64,000 nt of DNA from the NCBI RefSeq assembly GCF_012273015.1, contig NZ_CP050954.1, positions 372,001 through 436,000 of the forward strand, given 5' to 3'. A program made the translations under genes and the position numbers. The DNA comes from Hymenobacter sp. BT18 (GTDB lineage: Bacteria; Bacteroidota; Bacteroidia; Cytophagales; Hymenobacteraceae). Below are positions 57,082 through 64,000 of this stretch, piece after piece. The notes under the pieces are model-generated. The model worked only from the letters and a program-made list of their open reading frames with translations. It had not been told where the DNA came from and ran no database searches. Numbering within the stretch: the first letter of the stretch is position 1; each line of letters opens with the position of its first letter.

Positions 57082-59613
57082 TTAGTTATTCACGATTTTC
57101 TGGGTGAAGGTGCTGCCACCAGCTTTTACTTTCAGCAGCAGCAACCCTTTCGGCAGATTGGGCAGCACCAGTTGCAGGCGCTTATCCCCTTTATAGGAAT
57201 ACGTTGATGTCTGCCCGCTGGTGTTTACTACCTCCACCGTTACCTCGGGGTAATAGCCATCCAGCTCAAGCGTCAGGCGGCCACCCTGGGTGGGATTGGG
57301 GTAGATGGAAACGCCCAGAGCGGGTTTGGTGGTAGCAGTTATGGTACGGGCGCCGGTGCAGGGGCCCACCAGCTGCCAGGCGCAGTACTGACAGCTCTGC
57401 GTGAGCGGGTCTTCGTTCTGGGTCCACCACTTGGCCTGGTACACATTGCCCCCCCGGCTGGCCTGCATGCCCACCGTATACACCCCCGTGGCCGTCCACG
57501 CTGCCACACTGCACGTGCCCGTGCCGCTGGTGACCGTTACACTCACAGCCGAAGAAGTCGTCACAGCGCCGGCATTATCAGTGGCCCGAGCGGTAATAGA
57601 ATAGGTGCCCGCAGCCACGCCACTCCAGCTGTAGCTGTAGGGGCTGGTCAGGTCCTCGCCCAGCTTCGTGGCGCCCTGGAAGAACTCCACCTTGCTCACC
57701 GTGCCATTGGCATCCGCCGCGTTGGCATTAATCGCAATGGAAGCCGGTGCCGTGAAGCTAGCGCCGCTCGTGGGCGAGGTCACGCTCACTGTGGGCGGGG
57801 TGTTGGTGCTCGTCGTTACCGTCGAGAAGGTGAGCCAGTTCACGTTCGTGCCCGTCGAGGCCGCGGCATACAGGCGCAGGGTCTGCGTACCGGCCGGCAA
57901 GCTCACGTTCGCGCTCAGCGTCTGCCAGTTCTGCCAGCCGCCCGTGTTGCCCACGTTCACGGAGCCCAAGACCGTGCCGGCACTGGTGCGCAGCTGCAGC
58001 GTGGCTCCGCCGTTGGCTGAGGCTACCCGCAGCTCCAGCTTGTAGGTGCCGGCCGTAGCCACATTCACGTAATAGTCGAGCCAGTCGCCGGTCTCGTACC
58101 AGTCTACGTTCTGGCCCCCGCCCGTGTCGGTGGTCGTTTCCTTGTCCGTGCCCTGCTGCGCGGTGTAAGCTTCGGCTTCAATCTTGCCCGGTATGGCTTG
58201 GGCCACGGGCGTCGTGCCCGTTACCGTCACGCTCACGGCCCCGGAAGTTGTTACCGCTCCTTGGTTGTCCGTGGCTTTAGCGGTGAGCGAATACGTGCCC
58301 GCGGCCACGCCCGTCCAGGTGTAGGAGTAAGGCGAAGACGTATCCGTACCGAGCAGGGTCGTGCCATTATAGAACGCTACGGAGCTCACGGTGCCATTGG
58401 CATCTGCTGCATTCGCATTAATCGTGATGCTGGCCGGCGCCGTAAAGCTCGCCCCAGCAGCCGGCGAGGTCACACTTACCGTCGGTGGTGTATTCGTAGT
58501 ATTGCCCAGGGTGCTGAAGAAGTTGTAAGCGTTGGTGGCAAATGGGTTACCCTGGGTATTGTCCCAGTTGACGGACCACGTCATAATGCCCCGCAGATTG
58601 GGGTAGGTAGAATTGAGCACGTACTGTCCGCCGTAGCTGATGCCCTTCACCAGGTAGTTCAAGGCTTTGGTGACATCGGCCGGCGTTACGTAGCCCCCGG
58701 CAGGGGCAGCTCCGTTGCCGGTTGCTGGCAGCCCGAAAGCCACCTGATCCTGCCGTAGGGCGGGGAAAAAGTTATCGGAGTTGCGGGCCACCGGGAAGCC
58801 CTTGAGCAGCATATCCGTCATGGACACGATGAAATCGGCCGTGCCCTGGGAGTAGATTTTATCATCCAGCGCGTTCTGGGAGCCGGTGTTGTAGTACTGC
58901 ACGTGCACGAACGTGAGCAGGTCGCGCAGCCCGTACAGGATGGGTAAGTAGCCTCCAAAAGCTGTACCGTAGTTGCCGTAGCCGCCCTGCACGTACTGCA
59001 CTTCTGGGGCCGAGGTCAGCCAGAAGTCCTTGCCCTGTCCGCGAAAAAACGTAGTCAGTTCCCGGGCCGCCGTAACCAGGTTGTTGATCTTGGGCGTGGT
59101 GGAGCTTTTAAAGTTTGTGTCGCCGGAGTTGAGAATCACTGAGGTGCCTTCCAGGTCAATGTCAAACCCATCGAAGCCGTACTCGGTGATGATGGCTTTC
59201 ATGGACGTCACAAACTTGTCCTTGTCGGCGGTGGTGTTCAGTTCCACGGGCGCATCGGCCCCGCCTATGGAAATCTGCACCCGGCGGCCCTGGCTTTGCA
59301 GGGTGCGCATGTCGGCAATGAACTCGGCTTTGGATTGCATGACCGGCGCAAAAGTCATGGTCATGTCCCCGTAGGCCACGGGCACGGCAAACGAAATGTT
59401 GATGACGTTGTAGCGCGAATCCACATCGCGCAGGCGGATGTAGGGGGCCATGGCGTTGTTCCAGTTGTGGAAATAACCCACAATTACGCGGCTCTGGGCC
59501 AGTGACACGAAGCTAAGACACATCAGGGCGCATAGGGAAGCCAGGAAAAAGCTCCAGGCACGGGCACGCGGGGGCATCAGCCGCCGAAGCGGCAGGCGTT
59601 TGGTTGTGTTCAT
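57082..59613 (-). CDS. GH18 chitinase with Ig-like, CBM6, CBM5/12 and T9SS sorting domains
   Basis: The ATG at 59613 gives an 843-residue secreted enzyme (signal SFFLASLCALMCLSFVSLAQ). The GH18 barrel (about 42-365) has the catalytic motif DGFDIDLE (Asp148, Asp151, Asp153, Glu155). Then come an Ig-like domain (TPPTVSVTSPAAGASF), CBM6 (KIEAEAYTAQQGTDKET and later), a second Ig-like domain, a CBM5/12 chitin-binding region (YQAKWWTQNEDP) and a type IX secretion sorting domain (IYPNPTQGGRLTLELDG through FTQKIVNN). From about residue 430 to 740 it is almost identical to the neighbouring chitinase. It would cut chitin outside the cell. The upstream gene is 67 bases away on the same strand. Confidence 0.95.
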   Translation of the reverse strand: MNTTKRLPLRRLMPPRARAWSFFLASLCALMCLSFVSLAQSRVIVGYFHNWNNAMAPYIRLRDVDSRYNVINISFAVPVAYGDMTMTFAPVMQSKAEFIADMRTLQSQGRRVQISIGGADAPVELNTTADKDKFVTSMKAIITEYGFDGFDIDLEGTSVILNSGDTNFKSSTTPKINNLVTAARELTTFFRGQGKDFWLTSAPEVQYVQGGYGNYGTAFGGYLPILYGLRDLLTFVHVQYYNTGSQNALDDKIYSQGTADFIVSMTDMLLKGFPVARNSDNFFPALRQDQVAFGLPATGNGAAPAGGYVTPADVTKALNYLVKGISYGGQYVLNSTYPNLRGIMTWSVNWDNTQGNPFATNAYNFFSTLGNTTNTPPTVSVTSPAAGASFTAPASITINANAADANGTVSSVAFYNGTTLLGTDTSSPYSYTWTGVAAGTYSLTAKATDNQGAVTTSGAVSVTVTGTTPVAQAIPGKIEAEAYTAQQGTDKETTTDTGGGQNVDWYETGDWLDYYVNVATAGTYKLELRVASANGGATLQLRTSAGTVLGSVNVGNTGGWQNWQTLSANVSLPAGTQTLRLYAAASTGTNVNWLTFSTVTTSTNTPPTVSVTSPTSGASFTAPASIAINANAADANGTVSKVEFFQGATKLGEDLTSPYSYSWSGVAAGTYSITARATDNAGAVTTSSAVSVTVTSGTGTCSVAAWTATGVYTVGMQASRGGNVYQAKWWTQNEDPLTQSCQYCAWQLVGPCTGARTITATTKPALGVSIYPNPTQGGRLTLELDGYYPEVTVEVVNTSGQTSTYSYKGDKRLQLVLPNLPKGLLLLKVKAGGSTFTQKIVNN
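57393..58318. repeat. Long direct repeat, copy 1 (about 926 bases)
   Basis: It matches 60001-60926 with only one substitution that I could find by eye (A at about 58205 against C). It encodes the CBM6, second Ig-like and chitin-binding region of the first chitinase. Similarity continues, less perfectly, to both sides. Confidence 0.9.
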
Positions 59614-59680
59614 AACGGTAGAAGGAAGTGGTGGAAGAAAAAAATAAGGGGAGCCCCATCCGGAACTCCCCCATGCGTGA

Positions 59681-62668
59681 TTATTGCTTGCTGAGCCGCT
59701 TCGTGAACGTCCGGCCATCGGCCTGCACCTGCAGCAGGAACACCCCGTTGGGCAGGCTGGGCAGGCGGAGCGTGATAGCGCGGACGTGCTCGTAAGAAGC
59801 GCGGTGACTGCGGCGGCCCATCAGGTCCAGCAGCACCAGCTCCACGTGTTCGTAAGTGGCGCCCAACTCCACTGTCAGCTGTTCGCCGTTTACCAACGGG
59901 TTCGGATATACTTTCAATGCCTCGTCCGACTTAGCGGTGGTAGCGGTGATGGTGCGGGCGCCGGCGCAGGGGCCGACGAGCTGCCAGGCGCAGTACTGGC
60001 AGCTCTGCGTGAGCGGGTCTTCGTTCTGGGTCCACCACTTGGCCTGGTACACATTGCCCCCCCGGCTGGCCTGCATGCCCACCGTATACACCCCCGTGGC
60101 CGTCCACGCTGCCACACTGCACGTGCCCGTGCCGCTGGTGACCGTTACACTCACAGCCGAAGAAGTCGTCACAGCGCCGGCATTATCAGTGGCCCGAGCG
60201 GTAATAGAATAGGTGCCCGCAGCCACGCCACTCCAGCTGTAGCTGTAGGGGCTGGTCAGGTCCTCGCCCAGCTTCGTGGCGCCCTGGAAGAACTCCACCT
60301 TGCTCACCGTGCCATTGGCATCCGCCGCGTTGGCATTAATCGCAATGGAAGCCGGTGCCGTGAAGCTAGCGCCGCTCGTGGGCGAGGTCACGCTCACTGT
60401 GGGCGGGGTGTTGGTGCTCGTCGTTACCGTCGAGAAGGTGAGCCAGTTCACGTTCGTGCCCGTCGAGGCCGCGGCATACAGGCGCAGGGTCTGCGTACCG
60501 GCCGGCAAGCTCACGTTCGCGCTCAGCGTCTGCCAGTTCTGCCAGCCGCCCGTGTTGCCCACGTTCACGGAGCCCAAGACCGTGCCGGCACTGGTGCGCA
60601 GCTGCAGCGTGGCTCCGCCGTTGGCTGAGGCTACCCGCAGCTCCAGCTTGTAGGTGCCGGCCGTAGCCACATTCACGTAATAGTCGAGCCAGTCGCCGGT
60701 CTCGTACCAGTCTACGTTCTGGCCCCCGCCCGTGTCGGTGGTCGTTTCCTTGTCCGTGCCCTGCTGCGCGGTGTAAGCTTCGGCTTCAATCTTGCCCGGT
60801 ATGGCTTGGGCCCCGGGCGTCGTGCCCGTTACCGTCACGCTCACGGCCCCGGAAGTTGTTACCGCTCCTTGGTTGTCCGTGGCTTTAGCGGTGAGCGAAT
60901 ACGTGCCCGCGGCCACGCCCGTCCAGCTGTAAGAATAAGGCGAAGACGTGTCGGTGCCCAGCAGCGCGGTGCCATTGTAGAACGCTACGGAGTTGACCGT
61001 GCCGTTGGCGTCAGCGGCCGTAGCATTGAGGGTGATACTGGCCGGTGCCGTAAACGTAGCCCCACTCGCCGGCGAAGTCAAACTCACCGTCGGTGGTGTG
61101 TTTGTTGTTGTACCGGAGGCAAATACTTCGTTTAGCTTGTTTACCAGCGGGGCTTTGGTGCTGGCGCTGTACACGAGCTTGCCGCCGTAGGTCACCGGGT
61201 TTACGGCCAAGTCCAGCCAGTCGCCGCTGGCTGTCCAGACGATGACGCCGGCCAGCTGCTGGTCCTTCACATACTGGGCCTTCAACCCTACTGACCGCTC
61301 GTTGTCGTAGCTCAGAAAGTAAGTACCATTGGTTTTGTAGGGCACTTTCGCGTTATCGTCCCAGTACTCCGTCCAGCTAGCCGTTTGAGCCACAATGGCT
61401 TGGTAGTTGGGCGTGCCGTCCCACACATCTTTAGGCCAGTTGGCGAAGTCGGCGCTGGTCATCACCGGGCCGTCGGGGCTCACGGTTTCGGCGCGCTTTA
61501 CGGTGGGCGCGTTCAGGGCGGCCGGGCCGTTGGTTACTACGCCGCGGCCGTAAAAGGCCACGCCCAGGTTCACCTTATTCAGTGGAATACCGGCGGCTTT
61601 GATGCCCTGGGTGGTAGCAGCCAGGGAGAAGCTGGCGTACTCGGCATTGGGATAATCATACAGCGGCGAGTTGTGCCCGGCCTTGTTCGACCAGCCGCCA
61701 TTGTAGTCGTAGGTCATGAAGTTGAAGTAGTCCATCGAGCGGCTCAGGCGCGCCCAGTCGAACTGCACAAACTTGGAAGGCACCGCCGAAAAAGCCGCCG
61801 TGATGAGCTTACCGGGGCCAATAGCGGCCCGAATATCCTCCACCAGCACAGCGAAGTTGGGGTAGTCCTGGGGCTGACCCGTGAAGTTCATGCCGGCCTG
61901 CCCGGGGTATTCCCAGTCCAGGTCGATGCCATCGAAACCCAGGGCAATCAGCTTCTGGCAGTCGCTCACGAAGCGGGCCCGCTTGGCCGGATCGGCGGCC
62001 ATTTCACCAAAGTGCTTGCTCATGCTCCAGCCCCCAATGGAGGCCATCACCTTCACGCCTTGCTGGTGGGCCAGATCAATCAGCCCCAGCTTGCCGTTTT
62101 GCTTGTGGATGGCCAGCGGAAACGTGCCCGTAGCGCCGGTGTTTACGTTCGACCAGCCCCCGGCGGCGTTGCGGTAGCCCAGGGAGTAGGCGTAGCTGCC
62201 ATCGGAAATGTACTGGATGAGGTCCAGCTCGCCCTGCAGCAGGTACAGGTCCCAGCTGCTGTAGGTATCGGTGTTTACCAGCGGGGCGGGCTGCTGCACG
62301 GCCCCGGGCTGGGCAATATTGGCGTTGCGGTAGTCGCCGCTGTGAATGGAGCCATCCACTGCTACCCCAAAAAAGGAGAAGTTCAGCATCGTGTACTGGG
62401 AGTAGTCCACGTTCAGCTGGTTGAGGCTGCCTTTGGGAATCAGGCCCGGAATATCCTTCCACGGTCCCCACTGCGTGAGGTAGCCAATAATCTGCTTGTT
62501 GTGGTCGGTGCGCTTCTTGAGCACCGGGGGACTCACCTGGGCCGGACTAGGGCCGGGCAGCAGCACGAGTAGCAGGGCCAGCAACGAGAGCAGGCGCTTT
62601 TTTTTGACGCGGGCAGCTAAAAGGCGGCGCCGGGCTTCTGCGTGCAGAAGCAAGGAAAGGTGTTTCAT
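59681..62668 (-). CDS. GH18 chitinase (longer form) with Ig-like, CBM6, CBM5/12 and T9SS sorting domains
   Basis: The ATG at 62668 gives a 995-residue protein with a basic leader and a hydrophobic stretch (LLSLLALLLVLLPGPSPAQ). The GH18 catalytic motif is DGIDLDWE (Asp246, Asp249, Asp251, Glu253), of the longer, chitinase A/D-like type with an inserted subdomain (about 330-470; SYDNERSVGLKAQYV near its end). Accessory domains follow in the same order as in the neighbour: Ig-like, CBM6, Ig-like, CBM5/12 and T9SS sorting domain (VYPNPLVNGEQLTVELGATY, ending FTKRLSKQ). The two chitinases have different catalytic halves but nearly identical accessory halves. They may have complementary cutting modes. 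Confidence 0.95.
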   Translation of the reverse strand: MKHLSLLLHAEARRRLLAARVKKKRLLSLLALLLVLLPGPSPAQVSPPVLKKRTDHNKQIIGYLTQWGPWKDIPGLIPKGSLNQLNVDYSQYTMLNFSFFGVAVDGSIHSGDYRNANIAQPGAVQQPAPLVNTDTYSSWDLYLLQGELDLIQYISDGSYAYSLGYRNAAGGWSNVNTGATGTFPLAIHKQNGKLGLIDLAHQQGVKVMASIGGWSMSKHFGEMAADPAKRARFVSDCQKLIALGFDGIDLDWEYPGQAGMNFTGQPQDYPNFAVLVEDIRAAIGPGKLITAAFSAVPSKFVQFDWARLSRSMDYFNFMTYDYNGGWSNKAGHNSPLYDYPNAEYASFSLAATTQGIKAAGIPLNKVNLGVAFYGRGVVTNGPAALNAPTVKRAETVSPDGPVMTSADFANWPKDVWDGTPNYQAIVAQTASWTEYWDDNAKVPYKTNGTYFLSYDNERSVGLKAQYVKDQQLAGVIVWTASGDWLDLAVNPVTYGGKLVYSASTKAPLVNKLNEVFASGTTTNTPPTVSLTSPASGATFTAPASITLNATAADANGTVNSVAFYNGTALLGTDTSSPYSYSWTGVAAGTYSLTAKATDNQGAVTTSGAVSVTVTGTTPGAQAIPGKIEAEAYTAQQGTDKETTTDTGGGQNVDWYETGDWLDYYVNVATAGTYKLELRVASANGGATLQLRTSAGTVLGSVNVGNTGGWQNWQTLSANVSLPAGTQTLRLYAAASTGTNVNWLTFSTVTTSTNTPPTVSVTSPTSGASFTAPASIAINANAADANGTVSKVEFFQGATKLGEDLTSPYSYSWSGVAAGTYSITARATDNAGAVTTSSAVSVTVTSGTGTCSVAAWTATGVYTVGMQASRGGNVYQAKWWTQNEDPLTQSCQYCAWQLVGPCAGARTITATTAKSDEALKVYPNPLVNGEQLTVELGATYEHVELVLLDLMGRRSHRASYEHVRAITLRLPSLPNGVFLLQVQADGRTFTKRLSKQ
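60001..60926. repeat. Long direct repeat, copy 2 (about 926 bases)
   Basis: This is the partner of 57393-58318 at a distance of 2608 bases, in the same orientation. Recombination between the two copies would delete the catalytic part of the first chitinase and fuse the genes. Confidence 0.9.
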
Positions 62669-62986
62669 AGCTGTGAATTGGTTAATGGTGAAACCAAAAA
62701 GTTCAGCAGCAGTGAAGGCAGGCGGCGGGAGTTTCCCCTTTGCTGTCACACTGAGCAATTACGCGTGAGTGGGCCGGTTGCGGAAGGGCAACAGAATGCC
62801 GGGATACCGCATGGAAGCGGTATCGGGGAGGCAACCGGGAAAGATGCAAAGGGGGTGCGGGGCGACTATGGGAGCCGCGGGCTAACAACGTTGGGCGTTA
62901 GCGCTGAGGTAAAGCGGTTGTGGAAAAGGCGGACGGTGAACGAAAGAATTGTAAGTGCACGGCAGCTAGCGGTTATGAGCCACTAG
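62669..62986. other. Gene-free leader region with nested hairpin upstream of the chitinase
   Basis: About 318 bases between the GH20 stop and the second chitinase start. It holds a two-level inverted repeat: outer CCGGTTGC (62774-62781) / GCAACCGG (62831-62838) and inner GATACCGC (62803-62810) / GCGGTATC (62817-62824). It could be a terminator of GH20 or a structured leader of the chitinase. No gene is seen. Confidence 0.45.
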
Positions 62987-64000
62987 CTACTTGATTAGCA
63001 ACTCGGCGGGTGGGCTTTTGCGCCCGTTGGGCGTGACGGTAACCGCCCGCACCAGCAGGCGCTTATTGAGCGGCACGGCCAGGGGCTTGGTGTAGAGCTT
63101 GGTGGTTTCGTCGGGCAGGTGGCCGTCGAGGGTGTAGCGGATCTGGGCGCCGGGCACCAGCGTGCGGAGCGTGAGCAGGGCTTTGTCGCCCTGCTTCACC
63201 ACGCTGGCGCTGTCGAGACCCAGGGGCTCGGGCACGCGGTAGTTGACTTTCTTGGCGTCGAGGCGGGCAAACTGCTGGCCCATGCGCGGGAGGAAATCGG
63301 CGTAGCTTTTGCGGGCCGCGGGCCGCCACGCTACCTCCGAAACGGCCAGCAGGCGCGGAAACAGCATGTACTCGGCGGCGGCCGGCGTGGTAATGTACTC
63401 GGTCCACATGTTGGCCTGGGGCCCCAGCACGTGCTTCTGCTGCTCGGGCGTGAGTTCCTTGGGCAGCGGGTTGTAGTTGTAGATGACGTCCAGCGGGATG
63501 TAGCCCCCAATCATCAGCGGCTCGTAGGGGCTGTGGGGCTGCGGGCTATGCCCGTAGTTGATGTACAAATGGGTGGTGGGTGACATGACCACGTCGTGGC
63601 CCATTTTGGCGGCTTCAATCCCGCCTTTTTCGCCTCGCCAGCTCATCACGGTGGCGCTGGGCGCAATGCCGCCTTCCAGGATTTCGTCCCAGCCGATGAG
63701 CTTTTTGCCCTTGCTGGCCAGGAACTTCTCGATGCGGCGGTTAAACCAGCCCTGCACCTTTTCTACATCCGTAAAGCCCTCCTTCTTCATGATTTCCTGC
63801 ACAGCCGGGCTTTCCTTCCAACGGGTTTTGGGCGCTTCGTCGCCGCCGATATGCACGTAGGGACCGGGAAACAGTGTTACCACTTCCGCCAGCACGTCCT
63901 CAAAAAAGCGAAACGTAGGCTCGGTGGGGCATACAATGTCTTCGTTCACGCCCCACATCGTCCAGGTTTCGTAGGGTCCGGGCTTGCAGGCCAGCTCGGG
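62987..64000 (-). CDS. GH20 beta-N-acetylhexosaminidase, N-terminal part outside window
   Basis: The frame is open through the right edge (codons before the internal Met at 63958 read on as PELACKPGPYETWT), so only the C-terminal 338 residues are seen. They hold the catalytic Asp-Glu pair in YVHIGGDEAPKTRW, then GWDEILEGGIAPSATVMSWRG and the conserved Trp-rich NMWTEYI (substrate stacking), and a C-terminal beta-sandwich part (SASVVKQGDKALLTLRTLVPGAQIRYTLDG). The enzyme removes terminal GlcNAc or GalNAc and would finish the breakdown of chitin oligomers released by the two neighbouring GH18 enzymes. All are on the same strand, as for a chitin-utilisation locus. Confidence 0.92.
   Translation of the reverse strand, partial: PELACKPGPYETWTMWGVNEDIVCPTEPTFRFFEDVLAEVVTLFPGPYVHIGGDEAPKTRWKESPAVQEIMKKEGFTDVEKVQGWFNRRIEKFLASKGKKLIGWDEILEGGIAPSATVMSWRGEKGGIEAAKMGHDVVMSPTTHLYINYGHSPQPHSPYEPLMIGGYIPLDVIYNYNPLPKELTPEQQKHVLGPQANMWTEYITTPAAAEYMLFPRLLAVSEVAWRPAARKSYADFLPRMGQQFARLDAKKVNYRVPEPLGLDSASVVKQGDKALLTLRTLVPGAQIRYTLDGHLPDETTKLYTKPLAVPLNKRLLVRAVTVTPNGRKSPPAELLIK

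Overview
The window reads as a chromosomal segment of a GC-rich Bacteroidota bacterium, most likely Hymenobacter or a close relative (Cytophagales). The support is family content rather than a marker gene: a hybrid two-component regulator tail with an AraC output domain, chitinases with type IX secretion C-terminal sorting domains, a SusC/RagA-type plug domain, GH97 and S46 peptidase families, TAnnTTTG-type promoter elements, and many copies of a palindromic intergenic repeat containing GAGATGCTTCGAC. No rRNA, tRNA, CRISPR array, transposase or phage module was seen.

Layout. 1-818: tail of a regulator. 1009-10726: a nine-gene same-strand cluster for oxidative (3-keto) sugar/glycoside catabolism. 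It encodes a GMC flavoprotein with an Fe-S-type cysteine motif, its Tat-signal small subunit, a cytochrome c lipoprotein, a Gfo/Idh/MocA dehydrogenase, three xylose-isomerase-like TIM barrels, a NupG-type permease and a DUF1080 (3-keto-disaccharide hydrolase) protein. 10730-18044: an ADP-ribosylglycohydrolase and a 2041-residue alpha-2-macroglobulin-like protein carrying an embedded TonB plug. 18711-35498: a region rich in RNA-repair genes, with two RlaP-type nucleotidyltransferases, a Pnkp kinase-phosphatase-ligase and its partner Hen1, interleaved with an M28 peptidase, HEAT-like proteins, HxlR/DoxX, an OmpA-family protein and a GH97 enzyme.

35602-42612: GH1 beta-glucosidase, a glycosyltransferase plus LpxH-like phosphoesterase pair, a Nudix hydrolase and a DEAD-box helicase. 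42720-46161: a 56-residue lipoprotein, an AT-rich stretch, an XRE regulator with a striking palindromic operator, and a YcbB-like L,D-transpeptidase. 46456-54475: M1 aminopeptidase, a cyanophycinase and isoaspartyl-peptidase pair, DUF3127, SDR, AlbA_2, DinB and DUF1232 proteins. 54692-64000: an S46 dipeptidyl-peptidase and a chitin locus (two GH18 chitinases sharing an almost identical block of about 0.93 kb, and a GH20 hexosaminidase running off the edge).

The most notable signals are: (i) the Pnkp/Hen1 pair scattered over about 17 kb together with two RlaP enzymes; (ii) a palindromic repeat inserted in frame inside the Pnkp phosphatase domain; (iii) the fusion of a macroglobulin thioester protein with a TonB plug; (iv) the complete-looking 3-keto-glycoside cluster, in which almost every longer gap holds a different hairpin. 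All statements come from reading the sequence and knowledge of the families; no database search was run.
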